A DNA stretch of 64,000 nucleotides from Rhizobium sp. CFBP 8762 (GTDB lineage Bacteria > Pseudomonadota > Alphaproteobacteria > Rhizobiales > Rhizobiaceae), in contig NZ_JACYUD010000006.1 of the NCBI RefSeq assembly GCF_014841565.1, forward strand, positions 1 through 64,000, written 5' to 3'. Under the pieces are notes generated by a model. The model made no database searches and had not been told where the DNA came from. It saw nothing but the letters and a program-made list of their open reading frames with translations. The position numbers and the translations under genes were made by a program. Below, piece by piece: positions 1-7,512 of this stretch (position 1 is the first letter of the stretch; each line of letters opens with the position of its first letter).

Positions 1-40
1 CATGTCGATCGGTCGACGCAAATGGGCGCAAGGGTTCTGA

Positions 41-481
41 TCAATGACGGTTGGTATTAGAGGCCGCCTTCTCGATAAACAGGTCGTAATTGGTGGTAAT
101 AATGTTTGCCTGCCTGGGAAGCAGGATGTTCTTCCGTTCGAACAAAATACCGTCCACCACGGAAAGGAAGTCGGTGTAGTTCGCAAGCGTGTCCGTGATG
201 GGCTGGTCGTCTATATCGGCGAGCAGGTCGACGTTGGTCTCTGCCAATTCCTCGATGAACTCGAGCGCCATTAAATCGGCATCGGCGACATTGCCGCCGA
301 TCAGAAGGTTGTTGATATCCGCCTCAATGTTTCCTGCCACTTTGATCGCGGGCATTGAAGCCCCGGACCCAATAAGGAAATTTAGATTACCGGACTGAAT
401 ATAGGACTCCGTTAGCTTTCTTACGTCTTCAGGTTTGTCCGAGAGAATCAATGTCCGCGCCATATGCCAAATAGAGCGCAT
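41..481 (-). pseudogene. SIR2-like domain protein, truncated (146 aa)
   Basis: The reading frame carries two hallmarks of SIR2-like NAD-binding proteins: NFLIGSGASMP near residue 34 (glycine-rich NAD loop) and NIITTNYDLFIEKA near residue 126. SIR2-like proteins of this type are often anti-phage NADases of 350-1000 residues. Here a stop codon follows about seven residues after the TTNYDLF motif, so most of the fold, including the usual catalytic region, is missing. The other frames continue only 40 bases before the window edge, so a frameshift with the rest lying to the left cannot be excluded. A start at the second methionine (463) is equally possible. Called a remnant of a defence gene by inference; the motifs are clear, the exact system is not. 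Confidence 0.6.
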
Positions 482-606
482 TCTCCAAATGCGAGCAACT
501 GGCTCAATGTACTCGCATCTTGAATCAGACGATTTGCATGCTACTGATACAGACTAAAATTGTGCGGTATCGCGCTTGGAGCCTGCTAGTTTTATTCGAT
601 CGAGTT

Positions 607-795
607 TCAGGCGCGGAGGGAGCGCGCTTTAGCGGATGTGATCACCCGCCATACTGACCCCGCGCTAACACCGAGTGCTTTTGCGATAAGGCGTTGAGAC
701 ATGCCGTTTGAATGCATCGTTAAAATTCGTTCTCCCTGCCGTTGAGCCGCAGTCAGATGCACCAATGACGTTCGCAAAACATTGATATTCCACAT
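607..795 (-). CDS. Small helix-turn-helix protein, possible recombinase remnant (62 aa)
   Basis: Residues 31-56 (NGMSQRLIAKALGVSAGSVW) form a typical helix-turn-helix of the kind found at the C-terminus of serine resolvases and in small Mor/HTH_7 proteins. The frame is open about 50 bases further upstream without a methionine, and no resolvase catalytic serine region precedes it, so this may be the tail of a degraded recombinase or a small stand-alone DNA-binding protein. It lies beside the broken SIR2-like gene in AT-rich, low-coding-density DNA, which fits a decayed mobile region. Function not assigned. Confidence 0.4.
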   Translation of the reverse strand: MWNINVLRTSLVHLTAAQRQGERILTMHSNGMSQRLIAKALGVSAGSVWRVITSAKARSLRA

Positions 796-859
796 TTTTT
801 CGGGGTTCGTATTTATATCCTCCCCAATCCGCCATCGGTTTACCGGATGTCATAGGTTT

Positions 860-1255
860 TCTATAAACTGAGATACGTGCGAGCGACCGGTGATGATTTG
901 CGGTAGTTCTCAATCGATCGCATAACCCTTCGCTTGCGATAAACGGGTTCGACGCTGGGCAATTGCAACGACCATTGCCCAATTGCAATTTGATGTGTCG
1001 CTGTATGACGGCCTTCCGCACTTCCCAGCATTTCGAAACATATATGCCTGATGCTTCAGGTATATTGCTCCCAAATCATTTATATAATTTACTATTTTAA
1101 ACACATTATATATCTTCAATATTATTAAGTTATATAATTAACCCACTATCGATTTCGAAATATTATATTTCATTTCTCGTCCAGCTGAAACTTTTTCATC
1201 AGAAATCAGGTTACTGGCATAATTAGATCGGTGATTTTTCATCTAGGATATATAG
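860..1255. promoter_or_regulatory. AT-rich leader region before the polysaccharide operon
   Basis: About 400 bases without a convincing gene. Bases 1060-1250 are strikingly AT-rich, with runs such as TTATATAATT and ATTATATATC, in contrast to the GC-balanced core genome. The region must contain the promoter for the operon that starts at 1256. AT-rich DNA with many TA steps upstream of exopolysaccharide genes is a preferred target of the rhizobial silencer MucR/Ros; that link is inference. No clear -35/-10 pair was singled out. Confidence 0.4.
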
Positions 1256-2254
1256 TTGAGTTTATCTTCAGATAAGCAAGTAACATTTGTCGTGCAGGGG
1301 CCAATCTATCCCGCAGGCAGACTGTCCACCCAGCGCTGTCTCCTTTCTGCTCGTCAGCACTTCCCGGACAGCCGAATTGTGCTGAGCACTTGGCCGGATA
1401 GTGACGTTACAGGACTGGTCTATGATCAACTGGTGATTAGTCAAGATCCGGGCCCTATTGTATTAGAACGTGACAAACTCCGTTTGCCCAACAACCTGAA
1501 CCGGCAGATTGTTGCAACTCAGGCAGGACTGGCGGAAGTTACGACCGAATTCAGCGTCAAGCTGCGGTCCGATGCTTATGTGACTGGTCGTGGTTTTTTG
1601 CAGTTTTTCGATGCCTTCCCGTTTCGCTCGGGCAAATATTCGCTGTTCGATCAGCGACTCATCATCCCAAGAGAGTTTACAAGAAGCGCGCGATCCTTTG
1701 TGCCTCTCGCATATCATCCGAGCGATCTCTTCCAGTTTGGCCTGACGACTGATCTGAAACGGTATTGGAATACAGATCCACTAAAAGGCGAAGCACTAGC
1801 CGCCTTTCAGCTGCCTGATCCGCCTGTTTTGTGGTATAAAATGTTCGATAGCTTTCGATATACAACAGAGCAGTACCTTTTTCTGGCATTCTTGCAGCGC
1901 GAGGGGCATTCGATTGATCTTCGTGATTACGGTGATGTCAGTGGTGCTGTGCCTGAACTGTCTGAAGCCTATATCTTCAATAACTTCTTGCCGGTCGAAG
2001 CTGAACTTCTTGGGGTTCGGCACCCAAAGTTTGCCAGGCGCGCACATCGCTCCCTGTTGAACGATTGTTCCGGCATCCGAGAATTTACCAGCTGGTATGT
2101 GGCGGAGCTTGCGGGCGCTGTTTCACCCGCTCCTCTCGGTTCGTCCGCGCCGGATTTGACGAGACGTTTGCGGTTGGAACGCGTGGCACGCGAGTACCTT
2201 AAACGCATCCCTGTTTTAAAACAGCTTTATGCCAAACGATATTTAGCACGGTGA
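1256..2254 (+). CDS. WavE-family glycosyltransferase 1
   Basis: 332 residues resembling the WavE family of lipopolysaccharide core/surface polysaccharide enzymes. It begins with the family-typical beta-strand VTFVVQGPI, has NNLNRQIVAT around residue 80 and the acidic motif KLRSDAYV with Asp106, the likely nucleotide-sugar/metal site. The start is a TTG at 1256 with AGGA six bases upstream, and no better ATG lies nearby. It is the first gene of a tight plus-strand operon; the next gene overlaps its stop codon. A second WavE-type protein in the same operon (4250) shares the same motif order, so the pair probably adds two residues or related sugars. Cytoplasmic; the acceptor is unknown. Confidence 0.75.
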   Translation: MSLSSDKQVTFVVQGPIYPAGRLSTQRCLLSARQHFPDSRIVLSTWPDSDVTGLVYDQLVISQDPGPIVLERDKLRLPNNLNRQIVATQAGLAEVTTEFSVKLRSDAYVTGRGFLQFFDAFPFRSGKYSLFDQRLIIPREFTRSARSFVPLAYHPSDLFQFGLTTDLKRYWNTDPLKGEALAAFQLPDPPVLWYKMFDSFRYTTEQYLFLAFLQREGHSIDLRDYGDVSGAVPELSEAYIFNNFLPVEAELLGVRHPKFARRAHRSLLNDCSGIREFTSWYVAELAGAVSPAPLGSSAPDLTRRLRLERVAREYLKRIPVLKQLYAKRYLAR

Positions 2255-2259
2255 GATGT

Positions 2260-3150
2260 ATGGCGAGTTATCAGGGTATGGAGGTTGTCAAAAACCTTGT
2301 AGGTCATTCCGGCTGCGCAATTCAGCTTTGTCTTCGAGGAGATGCTTATTTCGTTCGCAAAACCTCGTCATCGCAACAGTACAATTCCAGGCTTAAAAAA
2401 CAGATTGAAAAACAGATATCGTTGTCTTGCTATATCCAGACACCAGACGTTTATGATGTTGGTAAGATAGATGATCTTGCGTATTTCGACATGGAATATA
2501 TCAGAGGACAGGGTTTTGTTTCGTACGCCCCTTTACAAAGCGTAACGACAATGTGCGATCTTGTAGAGCGGCTGTGTGAAGCGATTTCTACTTTATCTGC
2601 AACACGTCAGCGGGATCTTGATCCGCGGTTGTTTCTATCCAAGCTGGATGATCTGTCACGGACCGTGCCGTTGAACCCATTTTATGCAGCACATTCCAGC
2701 TTTTTGCGGCCATTGATCGACAGCTTGAAGCGTCGGCCTTGGACTGGTGTTCCGAAAACCCTCTGTCACGGCGATCTGACCGTTGAAAACATGTTGCTTA
2801 CCGATGACGGCGCTATTGTCTTCATCGACATGCTGGATGGTGAACTGGAGAGCATCTGGCTCGATATCGCCAAATTGCTGCAAGATCTGCGTAGTGGCTG
2901 GTCTTTGCGCTCCCTGCTATGGGCCGGCGAAACTGCGCCATCGAGCAGACTGCTGCGGACGCTGACCCACTACCTAGCGGACGAGATTGAAACACAGATA
3001 GCCAGAACCCTTCCCCAGTTCAGCGCAGTGTCTCAAGAACTACGCGCTGTACAGGCACTGCGGGTGCTGCCCTACGTAAAGGACAGCGCAGTCTATTCGC
3101 ACGTCGTCAAAGGGCTGAAAGATCTGACCAAAATGAGAGAATTTGTATGA
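2260..3150 (+). CDS. Aminoglycoside/choline-phosphotransferase-fold kinase
   Basis: About 296 residues with the APH/choline kinase signature: HGDLTVEN (Brenner motif, His at about residue 170, catalytic Asp two residues later and metal-binding Asn) followed by IVFIDMLDGE supplying the Mg-binding aspartate. A GTG start at 2251 overlaps the previous stop; the ATG at 2260 is preferred because GGTGAG sits five bases upstream. Placed between glycosyltransferases and directly before a nucleotidyltransferase, it probably phosphorylates a small sugar, polyol or amino-alcohol that is then activated for transfer to the polysaccharide, as LicA does for choline. The substrate is inferred from context only; antibiotic resistance is unlikely here. 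Confidence 0.7.
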   Translation: MASYQGMEVVKNLVGHSGCAIQLCLRGDAYFVRKTSSSQQYNSRLKKQIEKQISLSCYIQTPDVYDVGKIDDLAYFDMEYIRGQGFVSYAPLQSVTTMCDLVERLCEAISTLSATRQRDLDPRLFLSKLDDLSRTVPLNPFYAAHSSFLRPLIDSLKRRPWTGVPKTLCHGDLTVENMLLTDDGAIVFIDMLDGELESIWLDIAKLLQDLRSGWSLRSLLWAGETAPSSRLLRTLTHYLADEIETQIARTLPQFSAVSQELRAVQALRVLPYVKDSAVYSHVVKGLKDLTKMREFV

Positions 3151-4217
3151 ACCACTCTGGAACAATCATTTTGCCCGTCGCTGGACGTTCGTCTCGGTTT
3201 CCGGGAATGCGCCCTAAATGGCTTTTGACGGCCCCGACCGGGGAACTGATGTTGCAAAAGTCGCTGGAATCCGTGCCCGATTGGCGCAATCGCCGCGTCG
3301 TTGTGGGAGCACTGGATGACCATCTGGATGGCCAGGGCGGAATGACCGCGTTACAGCGCGCATTCGGTGACGGGGTTGAAATCGTGCGGTTTAGTGATGT
3401 TACCAGCGGACCAGCCGAAACGGTGGAGCAAATCATACGCCGTGCGTCCATCACGGGTCCGATTTTCATCAAGGATTGTGACAGCTGGTTTTGCGTGGAC
3501 GATGATGTATTTCGTGATTGCGTTTGCTATGCCGACTTACGCAAATGTCCCGATGTCAGAAATATCCCCGGTAAGAGCTTTCTCCATATGAATGAGAACG
3601 AGTTATTGCTTGGCATCATCGAAAAGAACGTTTCGTCAAACTTCATTTCAGTTGGCGGGTATGGTTTTCATGACGCAGAAATTTTTCTGGACGCATATGA
3701 CGCCAATCAGACAAACGATGCTAGTGATGAACAGTTTGTGTCACACGTCATCCTCGAGGCTATCCGCACCGGCGCTGTTTTCAGCGGTATGCAGGTGACG
3801 GACTACGTCGATGTCGGCACGGTCGAGGCCTGGAATAACTTCCGCAATGATCAGGCCCTGTACATTGTTGATATAGACGGCGTGCTGCTTCGCAACGCAG
3901 GGCAATATTCCGCGCCGTTCTGGGATGATATGGATGTAGCGATAACGCCCAATATCGAAACCATGAAAAAGATGATTGCCAAGGGTGCGCAGGTTATCCT
4001 GGTAACAGCACGGCCCGAGCGTTACCGAGCCAAAACGGAATCGTTTTTGACCGCACTGGGGTTGACGTGGCATGCGGCGATTTTCGGCGTACAACACGCA
4101 CACCGAACGCTGATCAATGATTTTGCCAAAAGCAATCCGTATCCGTCGGCGCGCGCCGTGAATTTGCCCCGCAATTCCGATGATCTTGAGAGCCTGTTTG
4201 GCTCTTTGCGGTCCTGA
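3147..4217 (+). CDS. Nucleotidyltransferase-HAD phosphatase fusion
   Basis: 356 residues in two parts. Residues 1-230 resemble sugar-phosphate nucleotidyltransferases: the N-terminal loop LPVAGRSSRFPG (residues 9-20) followed by RPKWLL, a variant of the usual LAGGxGTR...PKxL motif. Residues 237-356 form a HAD-like domain with the DxD pair YIVDIDGVLL (Asp242, Asp244) and VTARPERY as motif II. It overlaps the kinase gene by four bases (ATGA) and has GAGAG upstream. The fusion suggests that one polypeptide activates a phosphorylated substrate and dephosphorylates a precursor or product. The kinase plus nucleotidyltransferase order recalls LicA/LicC phosphocholine and phosphoramidate capsule pathways, but the substrate is unknown. 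Confidence 0.7.
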   Translation: MNHSGTIILPVAGRSSRFPGMRPKWLLTAPTGELMLQKSLESVPDWRNRRVVVGALDDHLDGQGGMTALQRAFGDGVEIVRFSDVTSGPAETVEQIIRRASITGPIFIKDCDSWFCVDDDVFRDCVCYADLRKCPDVRNIPGKSFLHMNENELLLGIIEKNVSSNFISVGGYGFHDAEIFLDAYDANQTNDASDEQFVSHVILEAIRTGAVFSGMQVTDYVDVGTVEAWNNFRNDQALYIVDIDGVLLRNAGQYSAPFWDDMDVAITPNIETMKKMIAKGAQVILVTARPERYRAKTESFLTALGLTWHAAIFGVQHAHRTLINDFAKSNPYPSARAVNLPRNSDDLESLFGSLRS

Positions 4218-4249
4218 TGCGGTTATCCCGTAAGACTAAGGCGTAAGCG

Positions 4250-5257
4250 ATGCGTATAGACAATTCGGATATAACAATCGTCATGCAAGGCGGGATCGAT
4301 GTTGGGTGGGACGTTCGTTACAGTGCGGACTACATGCGCAAAGTTTTGCCCGGCGTCACCATTATTCTAGCGACACAGAACAGCGCCTTGAAATCATTTG
4401 AGGGGCACGCCTCGTTCGACAAGGTTGTTGTTACCGAAGACCCGGGCCATCTGCCATCTGTCAAACTTGGCGGAGGACCACATAACGTCAATCGGCAAAT
4501 TTTGTCGGCTGCCGCAGGAATGAATGCTGTAACAACCAAGTATGCGATGAAGCTGAGGACCGACGCTTATATTACATCCCGCAGAGCGCTCGATATCTGG
4601 GGCTACTGGGCGGACCAACCGTCGGGTAATAAGAAGCGTGGTGCGTCGCGTATTTTGATCTCGTCCATTTTCTCACTTAACCCCCGGTTCGATGAGCGGC
4701 TGAGCTATCACTTGAGCGACTGGGTTCAGTTCGGAACGACGGAGGACTTACGGGCCTTCTGGCAGTGCCCGTTGATGAACTTCGACGATAACACCTGGTA
4801 TGAACGCAATGACTATGCGCCGGAGTCGCTATACCGCGAGAAGGAATTCAGATCCCGTTTTGCCACCGAACAATGGTTGACTCTGAACTATCTCTTTGGC
4901 CCTGAAAAGTTTCCAGTCCGCTTCCACAATGATACGAGCGAGGACATTATCAACGAATTCGAAGCACAGCTTGCAGACAACTTTATTGTGGTCCACCCGC
5001 TCGACATTGATCTGCACATGCCAAAGCACAACTACATCTACAAAAGCCGATATTTCAATTCGATTTGTCACTCTTATGAAAGCTGGAAACAGCTTGCTGT
5101 GAGCCGTGGTGCGACGGCGACGAACGATCTGGGTTTTGTGCAGTGGCCCCTGTCGTTGAAAGGCAAGCAGCGCTACGTTTTGGCGAAGCAGCGTTTGCGA
5201 TGGGTTCGGCATATTCCTTTTGTGCGTTCCGCATTTCAACGATTGTACAGGCTTTGA
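4250..5257 (+). CDS. WavE-family glycosyltransferase 2
   Basis: 335 residues, a paralogue of the protein at 1256: it opens with ITIVMQGGID, has NVNRQILSAAAG near residue 83 and the acidic motif KLRTDAYI with Asp105. Sequence is divergent outside these blocks, so the two are ancient duplicates or were acquired separately. The ATG at 4250 follows AAGG by about seven bases and lies 32 bases after the fusion gene, inside the same operon. A cytoplasmic glycosyltransferase acting on the glycan exported by the downstream ABC transporter is the most likely role. Confidence 0.75.
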   Translation: MRIDNSDITIVMQGGIDVGWDVRYSADYMRKVLPGVTIILATQNSALKSFEGHASFDKVVVTEDPGHLPSVKLGGGPHNVNRQILSAAAGMNAVTTKYAMKLRTDAYITSRRALDIWGYWADQPSGNKKRGASRILISSIFSLNPRFDERLSYHLSDWVQFGTTEDLRAFWQCPLMNFDDNTWYERNDYAPESLYREKEFRSRFATEQWLTLNYLFGPEKFPVRFHNDTSEDIINEFEAQLADNFIVVHPLDIDLHMPKHNYIYKSRYFNSICHSYESWKQLAVSRGATATNDLGFVQWPLSLKGKQRYVLAKQRLRWVRHIPFVRSAFQRLYRL

Positions 5258-5259
5258 CT

Positions 5260-6108
5260 ATGGCTGAGATCAAACGCGGTGTGTCGTCCGCCGTACCTGT
5301 CAACAGCCGATACGGCGCAGGTGGCGTGATAGCAAAAGCCTTCCGCGATATGAAAGACGGCCTTGCCATGGTTTCGCTGTGGAGCTTCCTGGGCTGGCGG
5401 CACGTTGCGCGCAACTATAGCCGCTCGGTCTTGGGACCCTTGTGGCTCACGTTGTCCATGGGGGTGATGGTACTCAGCCTTGGCCTGTTGTACTCTCAGA
5501 TTTACAAGATCAACGTGGCGGAATACCTGCCGTTTCTGGCTGTGGGCTTCATTCTCTGGAACCTGATTGGCGGTTCAATTACGGAATCGTGTCATGTGTT
5601 TTCTGGCTCCGGGCATTTTATTCGTCAGACAAATCTACCCCTGACAATCTACAGCTTGCGCACCGTATGCACGCAGTTGATCATCTTCGCGCACAATTTC
5701 ATCATCTACATTGTGGTAGCGCTGATCTTTCAAATCTGGCCGGGGCCGGTTATTCTTCTGTTGCTGCCAGCGCTACTGATCATTGCGATCAACTGCCTGT
5801 TCGCCGGCATGATATTGGGCCCATTATGCGCCCGCTACCGCGATGTACCGCTGATCATCGCCAGTCTCGTTCAGGTCGCTTTCTTTCTAACGCCAATCCT
5901 TTGGCGTGCCGACCTTTTGCCTGAGCGGGCATATTTTGTACGTTTCAATCCATTTTACCACTTTCTGGAGATCGCGCGCGCGCCACTTCTTGGCGGACCA
6001 ATCCACATTTCGTCATGGATTGTTTGCCTGATGATTACGGCTGTTCACGGGACTGTCGCCTTTTGGATTTTTGCGCGTGTTCGCTCTCGCATAGCTTACT
6101 GGGTATAA
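5260..6108 (+). CDS. ABC-2 type polysaccharide exporter permease (Wzm/KpsM-like)
   Basis: 282 residues with six predicted transmembrane stretches and the ABC-2 permease pattern of O-antigen/capsule exporters: an amphipathic cytosolic N-terminus (SLWSFLGWRHVARNYSRSVL then GPLWLTLSMG) and a conserved end with FFLTPILW and FNPFYHFLEIARAPLLG. The start is taken at ATG 5260, two bases after the preceding stop, with ACAGG upstream; an in-frame extension to 5143 lies inside the glycosyltransferase gene. Pairs with the ATPase encoded next to move lipid-linked polysaccharide across the inner membrane. Confidence 0.88.
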   Translation: MAEIKRGVSSAVPVNSRYGAGGVIAKAFRDMKDGLAMVSLWSFLGWRHVARNYSRSVLGPLWLTLSMGVMVLSLGLLYSQIYKINVAEYLPFLAVGFILWNLIGGSITESCHVFSGSGHFIRQTNLPLTIYSLRTVCTQLIIFAHNFIIYIVVALIFQIWPGPVILLLLPALLIIAINCLFAGMILGPLCARYRDVPLIIASLVQVAFFLTPILWRADLLPERAYFVRFNPFYHFLEIARAPLLGGPIHISSWIVCLMITAVHGTVAFWIFARVRSRIAYWV

Positions 6109-6110
6109 TC

Positions 6111-6860
6111 ATGGCCGCCATTCGAATGGAACATGTCACCGTTGAGATTCCGATTTTCAACGCAAAAGAGCGATCATTACGCAGCAATATCGTGTCCGCT
6201 GCTACTGGGGGCCGGATCAAATCCGAAGGCGGAAAAAAACGGAACGTTCGCGCCATTGATGACCTCAATCTCCACTTGGAAAACGGAACTCGTGTTGGCC
6301 TGATTGGTCATAACGGAGCCGGAAAGTCGACTATTCTGCGGGTGATTGCCGGGATTTACGAACCTACTGCAGGAACCGTAGACGTTCAGGGGAGCGTAGC
6401 AACGATGTTCGATATCGGCTTTGGCATGGATGAGGATGCGACAGGTTGGGAAAACATCAATTTGCGTGGCAGGATCCTCGGACACTCACCAAGGGAAATC
6501 AAGGCACGGGCGAACGACATTGCCGAGGCCAGTGAACTCGGCGAATATCTGGACATGCCGATCCGTACCTACTCCTCCGGCATGACGACCCGGCTTGCAT
6601 TCGCGATATCAACCTCCATCGACCCGGATATCTTGCTGGTAGACGAAGGGATTGGTGCCGGCGATGCAGCATTTCTGGCCCGCGCCAAGGTGCGAATGCA
6701 GCAATTTGTTGGCGGTGCGAATTTGTTGGTCGTGGCATCCCATTCCGACGATCTCCTGCGCGAATGGTGCACGACGGGGATATGGATGGAGCATGGTAAA
6801 ATGCGGATGCATGGCGAAATCGAAGATGTGTTGCGCGCATATCATGACGCGGTGGACTAA
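6111..6860 (+). CDS. ABC transporter ATP-binding protein for polysaccharide export (Wzt/KpsT-like)
   Basis: 249 residues with Walker A GHNGAGKS (residues 66-73), signature YSSGM, Walker B ILLVDEG and the switch histidine in VVASHS. The ATG at 6111 follows the permease stop by two bases; an earlier in-frame start at 6015 is inside the permease. It ends soon after the nucleotide-binding domain, so it lacks the C-terminal glycan-binding domain of Wzt proteins such as those for O9a. This points to export that does not depend on recognition of a terminal cap, as in KpsT-type capsule systems. Last gene of the operon; it stops 36 bases before the island boundary repeat. Confidence 0.88.
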   Translation: MAAIRMEHVTVEIPIFNAKERSLRSNIVSAATGGRIKSEGGKKRNVRAIDDLNLHLENGTRVGLIGHNGAGKSTILRVIAGIYEPTAGTVDVQGSVATMFDIGFGMDEDATGWENINLRGRILGHSPREIKARANDIAEASELGEYLDMPIRTYSSGMTTRLAFAISTSIDPDILLVDEGIGAGDAAFLARAKVRMQQFVGGANLLVVASHSDDLLREWCTTGIWMEHGKMRMHGEIEDVLRAYHDAVD

Positions 6861-7188
6861 CAGATGTTTGACGCATTCAGCGCCAGGCCTGCAAACAGAT
6901 TGGCGACCCCTGCACGAGTGGGGATTTGAATTAGCTCAACAAAAATCGAACAGGGTGGGGCCGAGTAGCTTACTGAAAAGCCGGGTCTTACCTTGCCGGG
7001 GCTGCAGACGGCGCCGAGAAGACGCATGAATCACTTCAAACATCGCGCTTATTGATTCTTTCCTGCTTATGATCAGATCGTAACGCGCCCGCCCGTTCCT
7101 GCGTTCGTCGTACAATTAGAACCTTCAAGATTGTTTGATGACATACCTCAGCAGAAATCCAGCCCAGTACGCCTTCAACAGCGCTTAT
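6861..7188. other. Gap between polysaccharide operon and island genes
   Basis: 328 bases with no supported gene. It contains the left copy of the tRNA-Arg-derived direct repeat at 6897-6917 and otherwise unremarkable sequence. No clear operon terminator with a T-run was seen after the ABC ATPase gene. Confidence 0.5.
6897..6917. repeat. Left copy of 21-bp tRNA-Arg 3'-end direct repeat (candidate att site)
   Basis: Twenty-one bases identical to 17363-17383, where the same bases form the 3' end of tRNA-Arg(TCT) including its CCA. Identity stops immediately on both sides. Duplication of a tRNA 3' end at a distance of about 10.5 kb is the standard footprint of site-specific integration by a tyrosine recombinase; the interval between is therefore called an island. 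No integrase is present, so the element looks immobile or was cut down. Confidence 0.75.
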
Positions 7189-7449
7189 CTACGGACGCGA
7201 CTCATCTCTCATTTTTCGCCACCGAATAAGATATCCAAAGCCCGGACCAATCAGCATGCCTCCGATCACCCAATGAATTAGCGTCAAAGGCTTTTTATCG
7301 GGATCGTGCCCAGTAACAAACAGAAAGAGAAAGAACGCGGCCACCCCAGCAATTAACAGGACTATTGGAAAGAACACGCTTTTTTTGAAGCTTTGCATCA
7401 GACTTATCCCCAAAAGTAATGCGTTACGCCCGAAGATAACAAAACTCAA
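7189..7449 (-). CDS. Small two-helix membrane protein of unknown function
   Basis: 86 residues with two hydrophobic segments, FFPIVLLIAGVAAFFLFLFV (about 26-45) and LIHWVIGGMLIGPGFGYLI (about 57-75), separated by a short polar turn HDPDKKP and ending in a basic tail. An internal methionine at residue 18 could be the true start. No family recognised. Inside the candidate island, downstream of and on the same strand as the pyruvyl transferase gene. Confidence 0.5.
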   Translation of the reverse strand: MSFVIFGRNALLLGISLMQSFKKSVFFPIVLLIAGVAAFFLFLFVTGHDPDKKPLTLIHWVIGGMLIGPGFGYLIRWRKMRDESRP

Positions 7450-7512
7450 TTTTTAGACAAGCTTCGTTCGTGGGTGAGCCGTTGCAGTGCTTTAGTTTAA
7501 GTACCGATGTAG

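Noticed and set aside
665-1119. Overlapping minus-strand frames of 69-118 codons
   Set aside because: No recognisable motif, overlap the small HTH gene in another frame and lie in AT-rich DNA; not supported as genes.
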